From assembly GCA_009760855.2 (NCBI GenBank), contig WPIO01000019.1, forward strand, positions 5,553,501-5,617,500: a stretch of DNA of 64,000 bases, in the 5' to 3' direction. Below are positions 11,690 through 25,119 of the stretch, in pieces; the stretch's first letter is position 1; each line of letters begins with the position of its first letter. Source of the DNA: Cristatella mucedo (lineage: Eukaryota > Bryozoa > Phylactolaemata > Cristatellidae). The position numbers and the translations under genes were made by a program. The notes beneath the pieces were generated by a model. That model did not search any database and was not told the DNA's origin. It saw nothing but the letters and a program-made list of their open reading frames with translations.

Positions 11690-11840
11690 TTCATAAAGCG
11701 GCAGAGCAGCCTTGGCGCCTTCACCTTGCGCACGAGGGTCATGACGAACAAATAATTGCCCGCTGCGGGACTCGAACCCCCCCCCCCGACTCAGGTCGCG
11801 GAGTATCTGATTAAAGGGTAGGGCTTCGGGTCGCCAGTGT
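11690..11840 (-). mobile_element. tRNA-derived SINE, family B (diverged)
   Basis: AAAGCGGCAGAGCAGCCTTG, CACGAGGGTCATGACGAAC, CGCTGCGGGACTCGAACCC and a short C-run, then CGACTCAGGTCGCGGAG. It aligns with 16556 with several differences. Confidence 0.6.
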
Positions 11841-12907
11841 AAATAGCCTGCAACTTTTCGCTTCACTACGCACGTTCACTGCTGCGAGTGAACGCACGCG
11901 CGTTGACATTCGCAGAAGCGACAAGGCGAGCAACAAAAAAACGCCACTGCCGGCGTTCTCCAGCATAAAGCTGAGCTCTGCTCGTTTAATGTACTCACTC
12001 AGTAGTCTGGCCCCTGCAAGCTGTCTGTAGTGAGGGCCGAGAGAGATATGTTCTGGAATTGTCCAGCTGTAAACAGAAGCACGACGGTAAAGCGTATTGG
12101 CTTTACTCTTCGTCAGCTGGTCATCTCACCCCGTGCGACCATCGAATGTGATCAACTATAACACCGAAATGCAGCCTCCGACGGCGGACTTCGGCTCGAG
12201 CAAGCGAAAGCGAGCTTAAGAAGTCAGCACTCTGGTCTTTACTCTCGATAACCGGAACCAAAAACTCCCGAATCGCAGAATCGATCGCAAGCCTATAAAC
12301 ACCACCAGTTAGTGATACGTGTGAGGGGACTGGTAGCCGTGCAAGCAGTGCCCTATCGATTCCATGGTCTCAACTGGTGCTCTGAATGCTCATGTACGAC
12401 CGACCACAAGCACGCACACAGATACAAACGAACGTTCGCGTGCGCACACGCACAACACACGAGCACATCGGCACACACGGAAGAAGCTTCTGATCTTTTG
12501 CAGACGATCCGGGAAGATGTTTGGAGAGGTGCTGATATTTTCGTGGACCTAAGTCAGCTGGAGAAACTATATGGACTAATTCTCACGTAGCAAATGAATG
12601 CCGTGAATTCTGAACTAGACGTTCTGAAGGTACTAGAATAGTAATAAGAATACGGCATTTGAAAAGCTCGCCCCAAGAGAACTCTATACTGGGCATAGCT
12701 GCTTACGAGTTTCCAGCATCGCACACGGACCTGGAACTCAATAAATGTCGAACAGCGAAACGCTTTTCTTAAGCATTGACATCTCTACAGCCGCAGTGTT
12801 TAGTGTATAGGATCCCGCGGAACGGTTATTCACAGCGCAGCTTAGGGGTAATTTAGCTGTCAACATTTATAGAAGTAGTGCATTTTCATAGCGACCCGTG
12901 GCAAGAC

Positions 12908-12995
12908 AATCTCGTTCTAAGCACTCCGGATAAGCTGAAAAAGCTGAACGAAATCTCGTTCTAAGCACTCCGGATAAGCTGAAAAAGCTGAACGA
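12908..12995. repeat. Perfect 44-bp tandem duplication
   Basis: AATCTCGTTCTAAGCACTCC ... GCTGAACGA occurs twice with no differences, indicating a recent event. Confidence 0.95.
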
Positions 12996-12999
12996 AAGC

Positions 13000-14430
13000 C
13001 CATTCAGCTAAAGCAGGCAAGCACATATAAAGGACGATTGACTTGGGTGGAGCTTCGCTGCTGCACAGGGTAGGTGAGGTTCCTGTTTTGTTTTTAAAAT
13101 GTTTTAAAAGTGAGAAGATGCAGTCGCGTCGGTCGGCAGAGAATTCCAGGCAGAGACCCGCGAAATGCAACTCAAGGCATGGACCCAGAGCAGGATTCGA
13201 GGGGTCGCTTTGAGACCCGAGCCGCGAGCTGACGTGCCACTGCCACGCCATGTGACCCTGACCGATGAGAGTTGGAGAAGCAGACGCTGGGCCGAGGGAG
13301 AGCTGAGGAGTAACTAGCAGAGGCAGGTGACTGCTTGAACCAGTGACTGGACTAGCTAGAAGTGAGCCAGAGGACATGCGGATCGCAGAGATTCACTGCA
13401 AAACTGTACACAGGCTCAGCAATTTCTCGGCCTTCACATCACTTTACCTGTAGCTAAAACGAAATAAACCATTGCTGAAAACCTCTCGTGATGCATCCAT
13501 ATATTCCACATATTACGAGAACGAGATTTATTACTCGGCCGCATGTATTACCGAGCCATGATTCGATAGAATCCTATAGGACCAGAGCCAGCTCAGACTT
13601 ACTCTCTCGCACGAAAGCAATCGCGACAATAGTAATGATGCAGCCCTGATTACGACCGCTGTCATAAGCTATCGGAGATATGACTAGTGGAGCATCTGCA
13701 GACTTCTTTTATTTTCTCGGGTTTGAATGCTTAAAGTATAGTTGAATTCGCAAGAAACGGTGGAAATAATTACCAAACCTGCACATCAATTCAAACACCA
13801 GTTTATGCAGCCACAATGCAGCCCCCTAAATGGACAAAACTTTACTTGAGCAAAGGTATACAGTATAGTAGTTTCCTTCGGCAGCCTTTATTGGGATTCC
13901 AATGCACTATCAAAGCTGCAAGTTCAAATATCTTTGGCTGGCCTTGGCTTGCTGCTGACAGAGATATTACGAGATCTCACTGAAGACAGAGATATCGTGC
14001 TACCGTGTGCTGCAGATCGAGTTCAGTTTCCATGAGCCATTCGGAGGCACGATGAGTTATTTTCACTGAACGAACAAAAGGATTTTGGAGTTCTGGCAGC
14101 AATTCATCGGTTCCAGCCACGGTTTTGCCACGGTTAACACCTTAACCCAGAAAACCCGTGGGTGGAGTGCATCTTTAAATATCTCGGCACCCTTTGGTTT
14201 GGTGGTCGCTACCAAATTTGAATGTGTGCCATTAAAAAATTGACAGCTCGGAGAGAGAAGAAAAGCAGCAGCAGCAGCAGCAAGTATTAAGATCGCACAT
14301 TGTGCTGCAGATGTGCTAGTCATCGCGGATTGAAACGCCTCAAGTATGCACCATATTGTTAAATTTATTTTTATACTATACCACATTGTTAAAGTAGTTT
14401 TTATACTAGCTGCCTAGCAATGCGTCCATG
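13000..14430. other. No gene recognised
   Basis: Presumed intronic DNA. The minus-strand open frame 13377-12961 has protein-like Ser/Leu text but no splice signals I trust. Confidence 0.45.
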
Positions 14431-14439
14431 CTGTATCTA

Positions 14440-14838
14440 CAGGCGGAGAGAGCACATCCAGAAACTTGGACGACTAGTAGCATCGGCACTTTCGTGTATG
14501 CCTTCAAGGCAAAAAAGTCTCGTGCAGTCATCTAACTTAAAAACACACCTATTTGGGACAGCATTTAGTGGGTCCCTGTGATTCCTCCTTGATGTGCTTA
14601 TGCGTGCTGACACTGTGCATGCTGACACTAACCACATTTGCATGCTGACCCTGTGCATGTAACCCCTAACCATGTTATTCATTTTGTTTGTTTTCAATTT
14701 GTTTTTGTTTTCAAGCATGATTTTACTTACCATTCAATTGCATTTCACTTTGCAGCAAATGTAAAGCGCCTAGAAAGAGATTAAGTTCTCTGACAGCGCT
14801 TTATCGAGTGCATTATTATTATTATTATTATTATTATC
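14440..14838 (+). mobile_element. LINE 3'-end copy (main family)
   Basis: It begins in the block encoding the last RT residues (TTAAAAACACACCTATTTGG) and ends in the shared tail with (ATT)n. It is in the large intron between exons 19392 and 9815. Confidence 0.82.
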
Positions 14839-16555
14839 TACTTATTCCCGAATCCTCGAGTTCAAAGGTTAGTAACATCTCTTAAAGAGGATTGCCGTAC
14901 AGTTCACGATGACATTCTTCCAAGCCAAGCAAAGCTATCTACAGAAAAATTATTAATGTTCTCATTGCAGTTTCACATTGAAAATAAAGATAGCCTGCTG
15001 AAGCTAATCTATTGAACTCTGCTTGAAATACATTGCAAAAAAGAGGTGATATATTGATTCTGGCTAGGCAACGTGTTCTTACCATATCAAATCCTTCCAT
15101 TTAATCTTTTGGCCAGGGGTGCTGAACGAAGAGCTGTCAAAATGAATTAGATTTTGCATTCGGTTTTAATTACCTTCACAACCCTCCCGGTCTTTGACAC
15201 TTCTAAGTTGGTTGCCTCACAGACCCACCCGCTCATTGCCAAAGACAGACCGCCAGCTCTACTGAACCAAGCCCCGAGCTGTGGCAGTCACTCTGAAGCA
15301 GCGCCTCTTCCCTTAATGAAGTAAAGAGCAGCATAGCACTAAACGCCTGGCTGTGTATAGAAACCGGCAAGTTTTCGTGGCTAGTGCTCCTCTTACAGTC
15401 GATAGTAAGGAATTGCCTGCTTCAGGACTCAAACCTATAACTTTGTAGTCAGCAACTGCTAGGGGTTAAGACTCGGTGGTTTATCCATGATTACCCATCA
15501 CTCCCCCTAGCAGGGGATGCAAGCAGATAGTTTTCCATGACCAACGACCGAATGCTAATTCCAAGTAACAGAGCAAACAAAATGCCAAGCCCTATTTTCG
15601 TGCCTCCCAACCAAGAGGCAAACTTAAACGTAGTGCATGACCGCCTTGTCCGGCTCCAGAACTCACTGAAATAGAAGGCCTGGAAAGCTCTGCGCAGGCA
15701 GACATCACAGCCCACGAAGCACTGCAGGCAGCCTCCCAGCTAGTGACGACATGCTAAAAGATATGATGCAGAACCTGCAGTGCGATCGAGAAATTCAGCG
15801 GAGCAACTGACTCGCTCTCTTTTATGACGCACTGGCTGTGTCTGAATGCAGCAACATAGGGCTTAGCATGTCTCCCTATGGATCGACAGAGCTCCGTCAA
15901 AGCGGTGGCCGAGAGACATCCTGCACAGTGCACCGGATGCAGCAGCCAGACTTTCGCGTGTCCCCCATCCATCCACGAGCATCCCTTATCCGTTAACGAG
16001 CTCAATAGGCACGATGATCGAAGATGCTGATCTAGGCAGTGTTGGCATACTGCCGTGATACAGATGCGAAAATAGGCAGGCTGGGCGGTCAGCTTCAGCT
16101 GCCATGTGGGACGTGACCTCATGCCCACACGGTATCGCCAGTCAGTGTCTGATGGCGCGAGTGTCACTGGCCCAGCCGAGAGCCACCCAATGTGCATCGC
16201 GCCTCACGAGTGCAGCAACACATTAGGTGAGCGAGAGCTCGATCGGCAGCAGGAAAACTAAGGCAATTTAAAGGCTTAGGAATTAGAGCACAATTCTGAG
16301 GCTTATTGTCATGCTACGCCGGTCTCACTCTCCACCACTGGGTCCCGACGGTCGCAACCGAGACTACCGATCCGGCTTTTTGTTCGCTAGCTACCGGCAG
16401 CTAATTGCCTGGGCAATCGATTTCCGGTCGCACTAGATGCAGTTTCTGCTGTGAGCTGCTCCATGCGTGAGTGCCTACCGGACTCCAAGGTCACAGCCAA
16501 GATTCCCTCTCACTTATTAATTATGAGCAAATCAAGAGCTACTGAGAAATACTAG

Positions 16556-16735
16556 CTGATTTAACAGCCTCTTTTTGCATAGCGGCAGAAGAGCCTTAAA
16601 AGCTATCACCACTGCTTGAAGCGACACTAAAGGATCGCCCACTGCAGGGTTCGAACCTACGATCTCGGGACCGAGGTCGTGAAGAGCAACCGCCTTACCT
16701 AGTGTGCCAGAAAGCCCAGCTCTGCAAATTGGTTC
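16556..16735 (-). mobile_element. tRNA-derived SINE, family B
   Basis: Reverse copy: GCTGATTTAACAGCCTCTTT, CTATCACCACTGCTTGAAGC, B box complement GGGTTCGAACC and GACCGAGGTCGTGAAGAGC. Confidence 0.8.
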
Positions 16736-16799
16736 CATTATATCGGCACATTTCCTGTAGACTCGACACAGAATCTGGCTGTCCTACTCTGAAATTTTC

Positions 16800-17275
16800 T
16801 TTCACCAGATGAGCACCACAGTCAAGCCTGCCTATTTTAACCTTTGCAAAATTGCAAAAATTTGGGCTGGCTTACTAAATGGGGACACCACAGCCAAGCT
16901 GGTGCAAGTATTTGTGACATCCAGGAGAGACTCGTGTAACTCACTAATTGATGAGTGTTCCTGCTTGCGCAATAGGATGCTTACAGTTGGTGCAAAACTC
17001 TGCAGCTAGGCTTATCTGTCTTACACGTCACAGCTGCCACACTTACACCAATGCTCACCGATCTGCACCGGTTTCCCATTAGATAACAGGTGTCGACTTC
17101 GAGGCACACACTGTCACGCATCGTAAGGTCCTTTCATTCTCTAATCAAGCCTCTCGTGGCCCTCCTGTTCTTCTGACTCTGGTCGATTGGTTGCACCCAC
17201 AACTTAAAATCTCTTGGAGACTATCCCTTCAGTTACTATGCTCCCAAGGCTTGGAACTGGTGTATGCCGTGACCA
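16800..17275 (+). mobile_element. LINE copy, degraded
   Basis: It carries AGTCAAGCCTGCCTATTTTA, GACACCACAGCCAAGCTGGT and CTCTGCAGCTAGGCTTATCT in family order and ends within the coding 3' part (GGCTTGGAACTGGTGTATGC). No tail is present. Confidence 0.72.
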
Positions 17276-17534
17276 AGGGCATGAGACTAACGGCAAGATT
17301 GATATGGTTTTGTATAGCAACTCAGTGAATCTGTCTTTTTTCAGCATGCACTCTGCCTATTTGTGCAGGATTGATTGAATGTTATTAAACGGGGTCCTAC
17401 GAACCAGCAGCAAGTGACTTTTGTGCGCTTTTGCATGTCTGTCTCAGCGTCTAAGCATGGTATCAGGATAAGCGGTTTAAGCATGGCAGGTAGCTTGTCA
17501 ATAACTCTTGGTTATTGGTTCTCTTTCGCAAGTA

Positions 17535-17603
17535 GTAAAGTGCATGGATAAAGAGTTGGCTCTCATAAGGTGCTATACAAAAGACATAATTATTATTGAT
17601 CTA
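17535..17603 (+). mobile_element. LINE/SINE tail fragment
   Basis: It contains only the shared tail: AAAGTGCATGGATAAAGAG ... AAGGTGCTATACAAAAGACA then AATTATTATT. Confidence 0.6.
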
Positions 17604-18584
17604 TTCCAAGGGAGCAGCTGCTCGCAGTTCAGTAACCATCGCTACAGCATTAAGCCACATTTACACGGTCCCTCTTGCTTCTGTCTTGCCTCAGTCTTGC
17701 TTCAGTCTTTGGTGCATACGTCACCAAGAATGACTAGAAGTCCAAGACTGACTGAAGTCAAAACGAAGATGGAGAAGCTGAGTATGATTCTGCTATTTTC
17801 TACTATCTATGATTCGACACTTTTCCACTTCTTGGCCAAGGAGGAGGCAAGACCGAACCGACGACCCACCACTAGCACAGTCAAGGGCATGCCATTTACC
17901 TTGCCTTGAAAGGCATGGCGGACGACATCACCCGTGAAATCATTGATAAACAAAAATAAATTAAAACTAAATTGCATAGGGCCCTCGACCTTTGCACTTC
18001 ATTCAGGGTGAGCACGGGACCCCCCCCCCCGGGGAAAAACTAGGGGTGCATCGATGCATTTAACGAGAGTCCCTGATTATGGAATACTGTGATCTTTCGA
18101 TAAAGGAATCAGATCACGAGGTGGCAGGCGGTAAACGCTATAGTGGAAAGGCTTAACATAATCTGAAAGTGCGACATTCGGACGACATTTCCTATCTCTG
18201 TAACAAAAGCAATTTTATATCATGACCACGTTTGTCGGATGGAGCTAGGAGAAGGTAGGCAGCTAGAAGAAGGCAAACCGACTGCATAAGCTTACTGCCA
18301 GAAGGAAGACCAGAGCAGGACAGAAGCAGGACAGATGCCTCGTACATGCAGCTTTACTATGCCATACACGTGAGACTTGATGCAGTGATGACCACGCGGT
18401 GCTGTGGTCACGACTCTGAATGTATTATGACAGTATTATGCAGCAGCTACCGTCGTCACTATAAAGTCACTCTTGGTTATCCAACCGTTACTGTGTGCTT
18501 CAACTCGTCATACGACTTGCTCATTCGAACCTGATACCCTGCACTTGGGAAGGCCGACACAAAATGGTTTTGGGCTAGCAGATC

Positions 18585-19203
<619 letters not shown>

Positions 19204-19391
19204 GCACTAAAGCTTTGTGACCAACAGCACACACCGCCGACGTTGACTGTGACATGGTCCAGAATCACAGGCAGGCGCCTTTGCACAGAGGTGCCGGATT
19301 GGTGAGAAATATGCCATTGCTGACCAAAGCGTTCAGTCGTTTTTAGCAGACAATGTCTGTGGCTGGCTGGCTGGCTGGCACGCCGTCCTAC

Positions 19392-19615
19392 CTGGTCAGC
19401 AACTGCTGTCCTGAATGCCGGTGCTGCTGCTGCCGCTGATGCAGAGCGATGGTCGCAGCTGCTGAAGCTTCGTTGCTCTCGCTGCTGCTGCTGCTGCCGC
19501 CGATGAATGGCCACCTGCTCAGCAGACGCCTGCCGACCGTGCAGCGGTGGCGGCCGTAGTGACGAGGAGTAGCGACTGCTGGCGCTATCCTTCGCCGAGC
19601 GAGCCGAGCAGCGTT
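19392..19615 (-). CDS. Gene B candidate exon, Arg/Ser/Gln-rich
   Basis: The acceptor GTGTCTCTCCCTGTCAG and the donor ACCAG|GTAGGA bound 224 bases. The frame that takes 0 and leaves 2 (NAARLARRRIAPAVATPRHY ... HRHSGQQLLT) joins 9815 in phase, completing an Arg codon. A second frame (KDSASSRYSSSLRPPPLHGR ... PAFRTAVADQ) reads like a disordered protein region but ends in phase 0, which would need another exon before 9815. Runs of GCA/CAG codons give Ser, Ala or Gln stretches depending on frame. Open frames continue upstream to about 20.0 kb, so the exon may be longer. Confidence 0.42.
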
Positions 19616-19899
19616 CTGACAGGGAGAGACACGGAACACGCTGGCTGCTGCTGCTGCTGTGGAGCATGCAAGCTAGCGCAAGCTTGCTTGCACAAGCTGT
19701 CAAATCGACTACTGCCCGTTTCGTCGACGACGGCTGTCCACATGGCGGGCTGCACGAGCACTTGACAAAAAAGCGGCGACACGACAAGGCTCGCTTTCGG
19801 CTGCCGGTCCGCGGCAGCGACCAGAGCATACTGCCTCGAGCTCTGAGTGAGGGCACTGAGGGCTGTTGGCCTTGCTCGAGCAGCCGACGGCCTGCCACT

Positions 19900-21092
19900 G
19901 CGCTGCCACGCTTGCGCTGAGGAAGCCGAGGAAGTCAACTGTCAGCTGCTGTCCGGACGCTGCCACCAGTCGCATTCCTCCTCGAGATGCTGCCCAGCTA
20001 GTGATCACGCTTTAGCACTACTTCCAAAGTGGTGCATCCGCAGGAAGTGGAAGACGCTAGTAAGGCTGGTCAAACCATCGCAGCTGCTCCCCCACCTCCC
20101 AATAACTACTGTGCGAGAAGTGGGATGCATACTAATGCAGGCTACTCAGCTGCAAAAGCAGCCCGCTGAGAGGGAGCAGCCACGAGAGGCGACCTTCTCA
20201 GTCTGTGAGCCATTAGATGCCCAACTGATGTGGCCGATCTATACGACATACGTTGGGTACAACGCCATTGCTCGTGGCAGTGGCCAGCCAAATCAAAGCT
20301 AGAACTAGCCGATCGGCAGCTCACCGATGCGGTTCACGTGCCGGCACGTGATGTATGTGACGTATGCCCCATATACATATGGGAGTCTAGTCTGCTGCTG
20401 TTGATGCTGCTGTCGCTGCCACTGGCGCAACGGCTGCTGCTGGTGGGAGAAGCACAACGCTTCACAGCCATTAATCCGAGAAGCTCCTTCCAAAGTCTGA
20501 TAACCCCTCCGAGGTTTTTTTAGGGGGGGGGGAAGGAAATCTGGCCTCATTGTAGACCAGTGCTCTAGAGCAACCTAGGCTACAGGTTAAAATCCTTAAG
20601 ACACCTGCTGGGGTTATTCCTCGGTGATTGTCTGCTGCTTGGCTGAAGGAGTCACAGGACAAGCCTCCAGAGCTGCCATGCTCTGGGGGGGGGGAGGCGC
20701 TGGCGGTGTCCTGATGGCCAGCCACGAGAGAGGGACCATCGAGATTCCGAGGCTGTCGAGCCCAAAGGCCTGTTTCCAGCGAAGGGGCCAGGTGATGGGC
20801 TTGAATGGCTGCAGCAGCCTGGCTGCACCCCTTCAGCCAGGCCCACGGGGGGGGGGGGTTGGGTGGGGGACTTCAGCTCTCTTAGCTAACCTCCCTCCCC
20901 CTTGGCTGTCACCCAACTGCAGACCGGATGAAGAGGGTCGGCCTGAAAATGCCGTTTTGCTTGGCTGGGGCTTAAGGTTTTCCGTGAAATTTGTCTCACT
21001 GATAAGAAATTCCAGCTCAAAAGAAGTGGCAGGAAAGATGAGTGGCTTTGGATAAATGACATTATTTCTAGCGGTCTCTCTGTCTCTATTAG

Positions 21093-21146
<54 letters not shown>

Positions 21147-22920
21147 GATTATGCAACTGTAACCGTGACGAAGGTGTACTCTTATTTCATTTAAACCGGC
21201 AAATCATACTTCTGTTAAGTAAGTTCTAAATATATGCTAAGTCAAGAAAATAAAGGCAGTATACTGAGTAGCACTATTAAGTTAGTCTAAGGACTAATAT
21301 CTAAGGTCACTTGGCCGGTTATCGACTAACAACATATTCACACCCTGGTTCGAAACGGAAATTGGCACCACTCAAGTCCCAAGCAGAAAGTCACAAAGCA
21401 TGCACTGCAAACCTAGCTAGGCAGCAAAGGCTTGAGGGAGGTGCCTTTAGACCTATGTCAGCCCATGCACACTGAACATTGCTACACTCAGGGCACGTCT
21501 ATGGGGTAGGCCTTGCTTCGTTCCGGCTACAGACTTCCTTCTTATTGGAAGAGTACACGGTCAGTTATTCTTTCCTCTTGCTTCCTTCCTACTTGCTCCA
21601 CAGCCTGTGTCGTGGTCGTGGGAGACTTGCCTTAGTTAGAGTGGCAGACAATGGCCCTTCGCTGTGCACCTTTCGGTGAATTTAAATCTGTCAGCGACTG
21701 CCTTTTATCGCTTGCTGCCTCGTGATCCGATTCCCTTACGAAGAGCTCAGAGTGTTCCATAAGCAGGAACTCTCGCAAAGTGTGTCGATAATTTCACCTG
21801 TCATGCCGTTCGCCATACCTCTCAAAGCTCAATGATGGCATGCCCTTGATGGCGTCTATGATTGGTCCTTTGCTTTGTTCGTGCCATTCCCTCGGTCATG
21901 CCTCAAAATCCTCGTCCTCCATCGGCCTTCCATCGGTATGGAACTGCCTCCACAGTCTTAATGATGCATGCACCACAGACTGAAGCAAGGGCTTGAGCCA
22001 AGGGACCGACCGTGTACATGCGGCTTTAAACGAGCTTGCTTAAGTTCTGTATATCACGATTAGGCACATAAACTGAACGTGCTGACAGTCAAGCAATCGA
22101 GAAAAAGACCGACTTCTCAAGGACAAGTGGTGTACACGGGGAATTACAACTTAAAGACCAAACTCGGGGTCATCGTTATCACGTTGCATGCATGCAGGGA
22201 AATATGGCAGATCGGAACCCCTCTGAGCCAGGGTGCTCACGCCTGGCACCACAGGAAAATGAGATATACTGACGGGCAGGGGAGGGTGTGGCTTGAAATT
22301 GTGCCAAAATTATGGGAGGCAGGTTGCACATCTTTGGGTTGAGCAAGGCACATTGAACTCTTCCCTGAGTAACAAAAGGCCAATGTCGAGTTGCTTCCAT
22401 TTTTACATTGGGCCAGCTCAGACTGCCTTCCGAAAATAATTCGACGGATGAACGATTTCGGGCAGCCGTTTGCCTGTATGATCCAAGTCAAGCATTACAC
22501 AGCAGCCCATGCGCACACTAGGCACCTGCGTATGTGTTTCGGCCAGCCACAGGGCACTGGTCGATTGCCGAACCCCAGCCTTGACATCAAGGTCGTGCCA
22601 AAGGCATTGCTATGCCAAAAATAAATTACCTTGTGGCATCTGATCTATCAATCCTGTGACATCTCAACTAGAGGAGACATTTCAGCTTCATGTGAGCGAA
22701 GAAGAATGGCTGCTCTGTTTGGCTTCTGATGCCATGCTGGCTGGCTCAGCACAAAAGCTATGCACTTGCAAGCCGTTCAATCGGGAGTTTGGCATCTTGT
22801 GCAGTAACCTAGGGGACTAAATGGTCCGATAAACTTTTTAAAACCACTGCTCATAGCTAACTGGTCATACTAAGCATGCAGTTGCAAGATAGGCTTCTGC
22901 AAAGCTAAGGTGGATAATAT
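19900..22920. other. No gene established
   Basis: GC-richer at its left end, where open frames continue from the 19615 exon region. Elsewhere there are poly-G/poly-C runs (20523, 20688, 20850) and a CT repeat. No supported gene. Confidence 0.45.
21070..21147. repeat. (CT)n microsatellite
   Basis: CT/TTTC mixed repeat ending CTCTCGATT. Confidence 0.92.
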
Positions 22921-22934
22921 ATAATTATATCACT

Positions 22935-23095
22935 CATTCGTGTAATGTCCTAAAATATAAGATAACTTAGTATCTATTCAGGTACTTCACATATGCAATG
23001 GGGCTCGAGCCTGCGACCTCGAGCTTCAAATACATTCACCTTGACCTTGGATGACGTGAGCACCTTAAACACGGAGCTAAACCAGTGCGGCATGT
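22935..23095 (-). mobile_element. tRNA-derived SINE, family A
   Basis: Same layout as 10902: TCGTGTAATGTCCTAAAATA ... TTCACATATGCAATGGGGCT CGAGCCTGCGACCTCG ... GAGCACCTTAAACACGGAGC. Confidence 0.75.
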
Positions 23096-23445
23096 GTCAA
23101 TACATATACATAGAGTACCTAGTACCTTTCCGAGAGGGTGCACTCTTGACCATCAGTCACTCAAGGATCTGAAGGGGCGCAAATAACTCATCAGGGTCGG
23201 TCCAAGCTGGTGACACCCCTCGGTGCCTCCTCCCAGCCTGCACTGTATGGCTGCGAAATTGCAGATATGTCAGGCACCCATTGCTAGCACCTCCACTATG
23301 CACGATGCACCAGAGAAATTTTAAAATCAGAGCTGATTTTCCGAAGTTTGGCTGGTCTTCTCGCTGTTGGCCTCAAAGCTGTCTACTCTGGAGCAGTGGC
23401 GCGGCATCAAACCTCGGTTTTCCTCTTTGCCGGGCTATGACTTAC

Positions 23446-23684
23446 CACGATAGTCGTGCGACTCTCTAGACGAGCAAGCGCTTTCACAATCTCGTGGCGC
23501 ATCGGGATCGAGCTTCCGCCGGCTGTAGCTGCTGCAGCTAGCACCAACACCGGCACCATAGACACTGCGGCCACTACAGTCGCTGCTGCTTCGTGTAAAA
23601 TCGTCCTTGCCGAACGATCGTCCACAAGCATCGTCAATCTCGGTGCGACTTGCCTCGATGAACTTGTAGTCGTTGGTAAGAGGG
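23446..23684 (-). CDS. Gene B candidate exon, 239 bases
   Basis: The acceptor TTTTTGTCTTTTAG and a perfect donor CGTG|GTAAGT bound 239 bases. Two frames are open throughout. Taking 2 and leaving 0 gives LVDDRSARTILHEAAATVVA..MVPVLVLAAAATAGG..HEIVKALARLES, which agrees in phase with 23720 and with 19615. Taking 1 gives NDYKFIEASRTEIDDACGRS and a Ser/Tyr-rich tail, which also looks plausible. I favour the first on phase alone. The exon itself is better supported than its frame. Confidence 0.52.
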
Positions 23685-23719
23685 CTAAAAGACAAAAATC
23701 ATCGATTTCTGCAGCATAC

Positions 23720-23834
23720 CTAGGAAATCGAGAAACCCCTGTAAGGCTTTGTCAAACGTTGAGAGCTTTGGCGATTGGACCGAAATATCCAGCACATCGT
23801 GCACATCGTTGACTCTCTCTCTCTCTCTCTCTTT
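23720..23834 (-). CDS. Gene B candidate exon VNDVHDVLDISVQSPKLSTF
   Basis: The open frame reads VNDVHDVLDISVQSPKLSTF then DKALQGFLDFL up to a donor CTAG|GTATGC, leaving 1. The 5' boundary is unclear because the frame emerges from a short (GA)n run; an in-frame TAA sits at 23837. The text is convincing as protein. Joining to the next exon would need a 35-base intron, which is unusually short, so either the intron is real and tiny or one of these two exons is a false call. Confidence 0.38.
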
Positions 23835-24094
23835 TTAAAGCCCAACTGTATATCCCATCCTCCAGTCTGGCTCACCCCTCCAACTGTGTGAATAGTGAGC
23901 CTTCCAACAAACGGGTTGTGGCTGTCTATCTGTATATGCCAGGAGTCAACCTCATGGCTTTTTTTCTGGGTCAATCCTCCAGTCCAAGAATGACAATCTG
24001 TCTGATTTAACCTGTCAACTCCCAAACAAAGAACGAATAGTAGAATTGCATGGAGTTTGTAGGAGCATTTGACTACCAGTAACCGGCACTGGTC

Positions 24095-24702
24095 AGCTTT
24101 GGATTCCACATTTGTGACATCAAATCTCGACTTCTGTAGCTCAGTACTCGCAGGTCTTCCAGCCTATGCAATAAGGGGCTTACAGCTGACGACAAACTCT
24201 GAAGCTAGGATTGTCTGTCGAGAACGGCACAGTTGCCACACTACACCACTTCTCATCGACCTGCAGTGACTCCTCATCAAGCAGCATATCAATGTCATAG
24301 TTATGTCACTCACTTTTAGGTTCCTTTATTTCCTTGCTTTAGGCTAACTATCTAAACTACTTCCCAATCAGGGTAGGCATTGTACCAGCCAATCTTCTGA
24401 CTCAGATCGCTCAGCTGTACCTCGAACCTACCTCAAATCCTTGGAGACCTAAAGCCTAAAACTCGCTCGTGACTAACTTCACGACATCCCCTGACTTGAT
24501 CGGCATTTAAACAGAAGCTAAAAATACCTGTTCCTTGTAGCATTTGCTGGGTCCTTATGAATTGCTCTTAGTTTGCTTATGTGCGTGGACTCTTTGCATG
24601 TTATCACTAAGCAGCTGGCATTCTTCCATTACAGCATATGTAAAGTGCCTAGAAAGATATTTAATTCTCTTAAAGTTCTATACAAATGTTTTATTATTAT
24701 CA
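24095..24702 (+). mobile_element. LINE 3' copy (main family)
   Basis: It begins TTTGTGACATCAAATCTCGA (VTSNLDFCSSVLAGLPAYAI) and ends in the CATATGTAAAGTGCCTAGAA tail and TTATTATTATC. Confidence 0.8.
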
Positions 24703-24865
24703 AGTTAATACGCTGCATGATGGGAGGCCTGTACAAGTCGGTAAGAAGTGGTGTAACGTTGCAGCTGCAACGTTCACAGCAAATGAGCCTTGCTATAGAG
24801 TTTTGCACCAACCAACTGCAAGCATGTAATTGCACTAGGAGAAAGACCTGCAAGTAGGGCGGTAC
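24703..24865 (-). mobile_element. LINE fragment, minus strand
   Basis: The reverse complement encodes LQLVQNSIARLICCERCSCN, then VTPLLTDLY, the RT C-terminal block. It abuts the tail of the plus-strand copy at 24702. Confidence 0.72.
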
Positions 24866-25119
24866 TGAGATGTAGACGAGTTTTCATTTTGATTGTGAAC
24901 AAATGCAATAAAGACACTCCTCCTCGATAACACTAGTAAACAAGTTTTTTACAAAATTCACATTATTGAAATAAAATGAGTCATTTCTTTTTAATTTTCA
25001 TTTGCTCGACACGAATATGAAAGTCAAATTGTAAAATTGGCTAAAAAAATTTAATCTGCAATTAATTAATGCATACAATACGAATTGCATGACAACAGTA
25101 ATAGGCCTACGGTTAGTAC

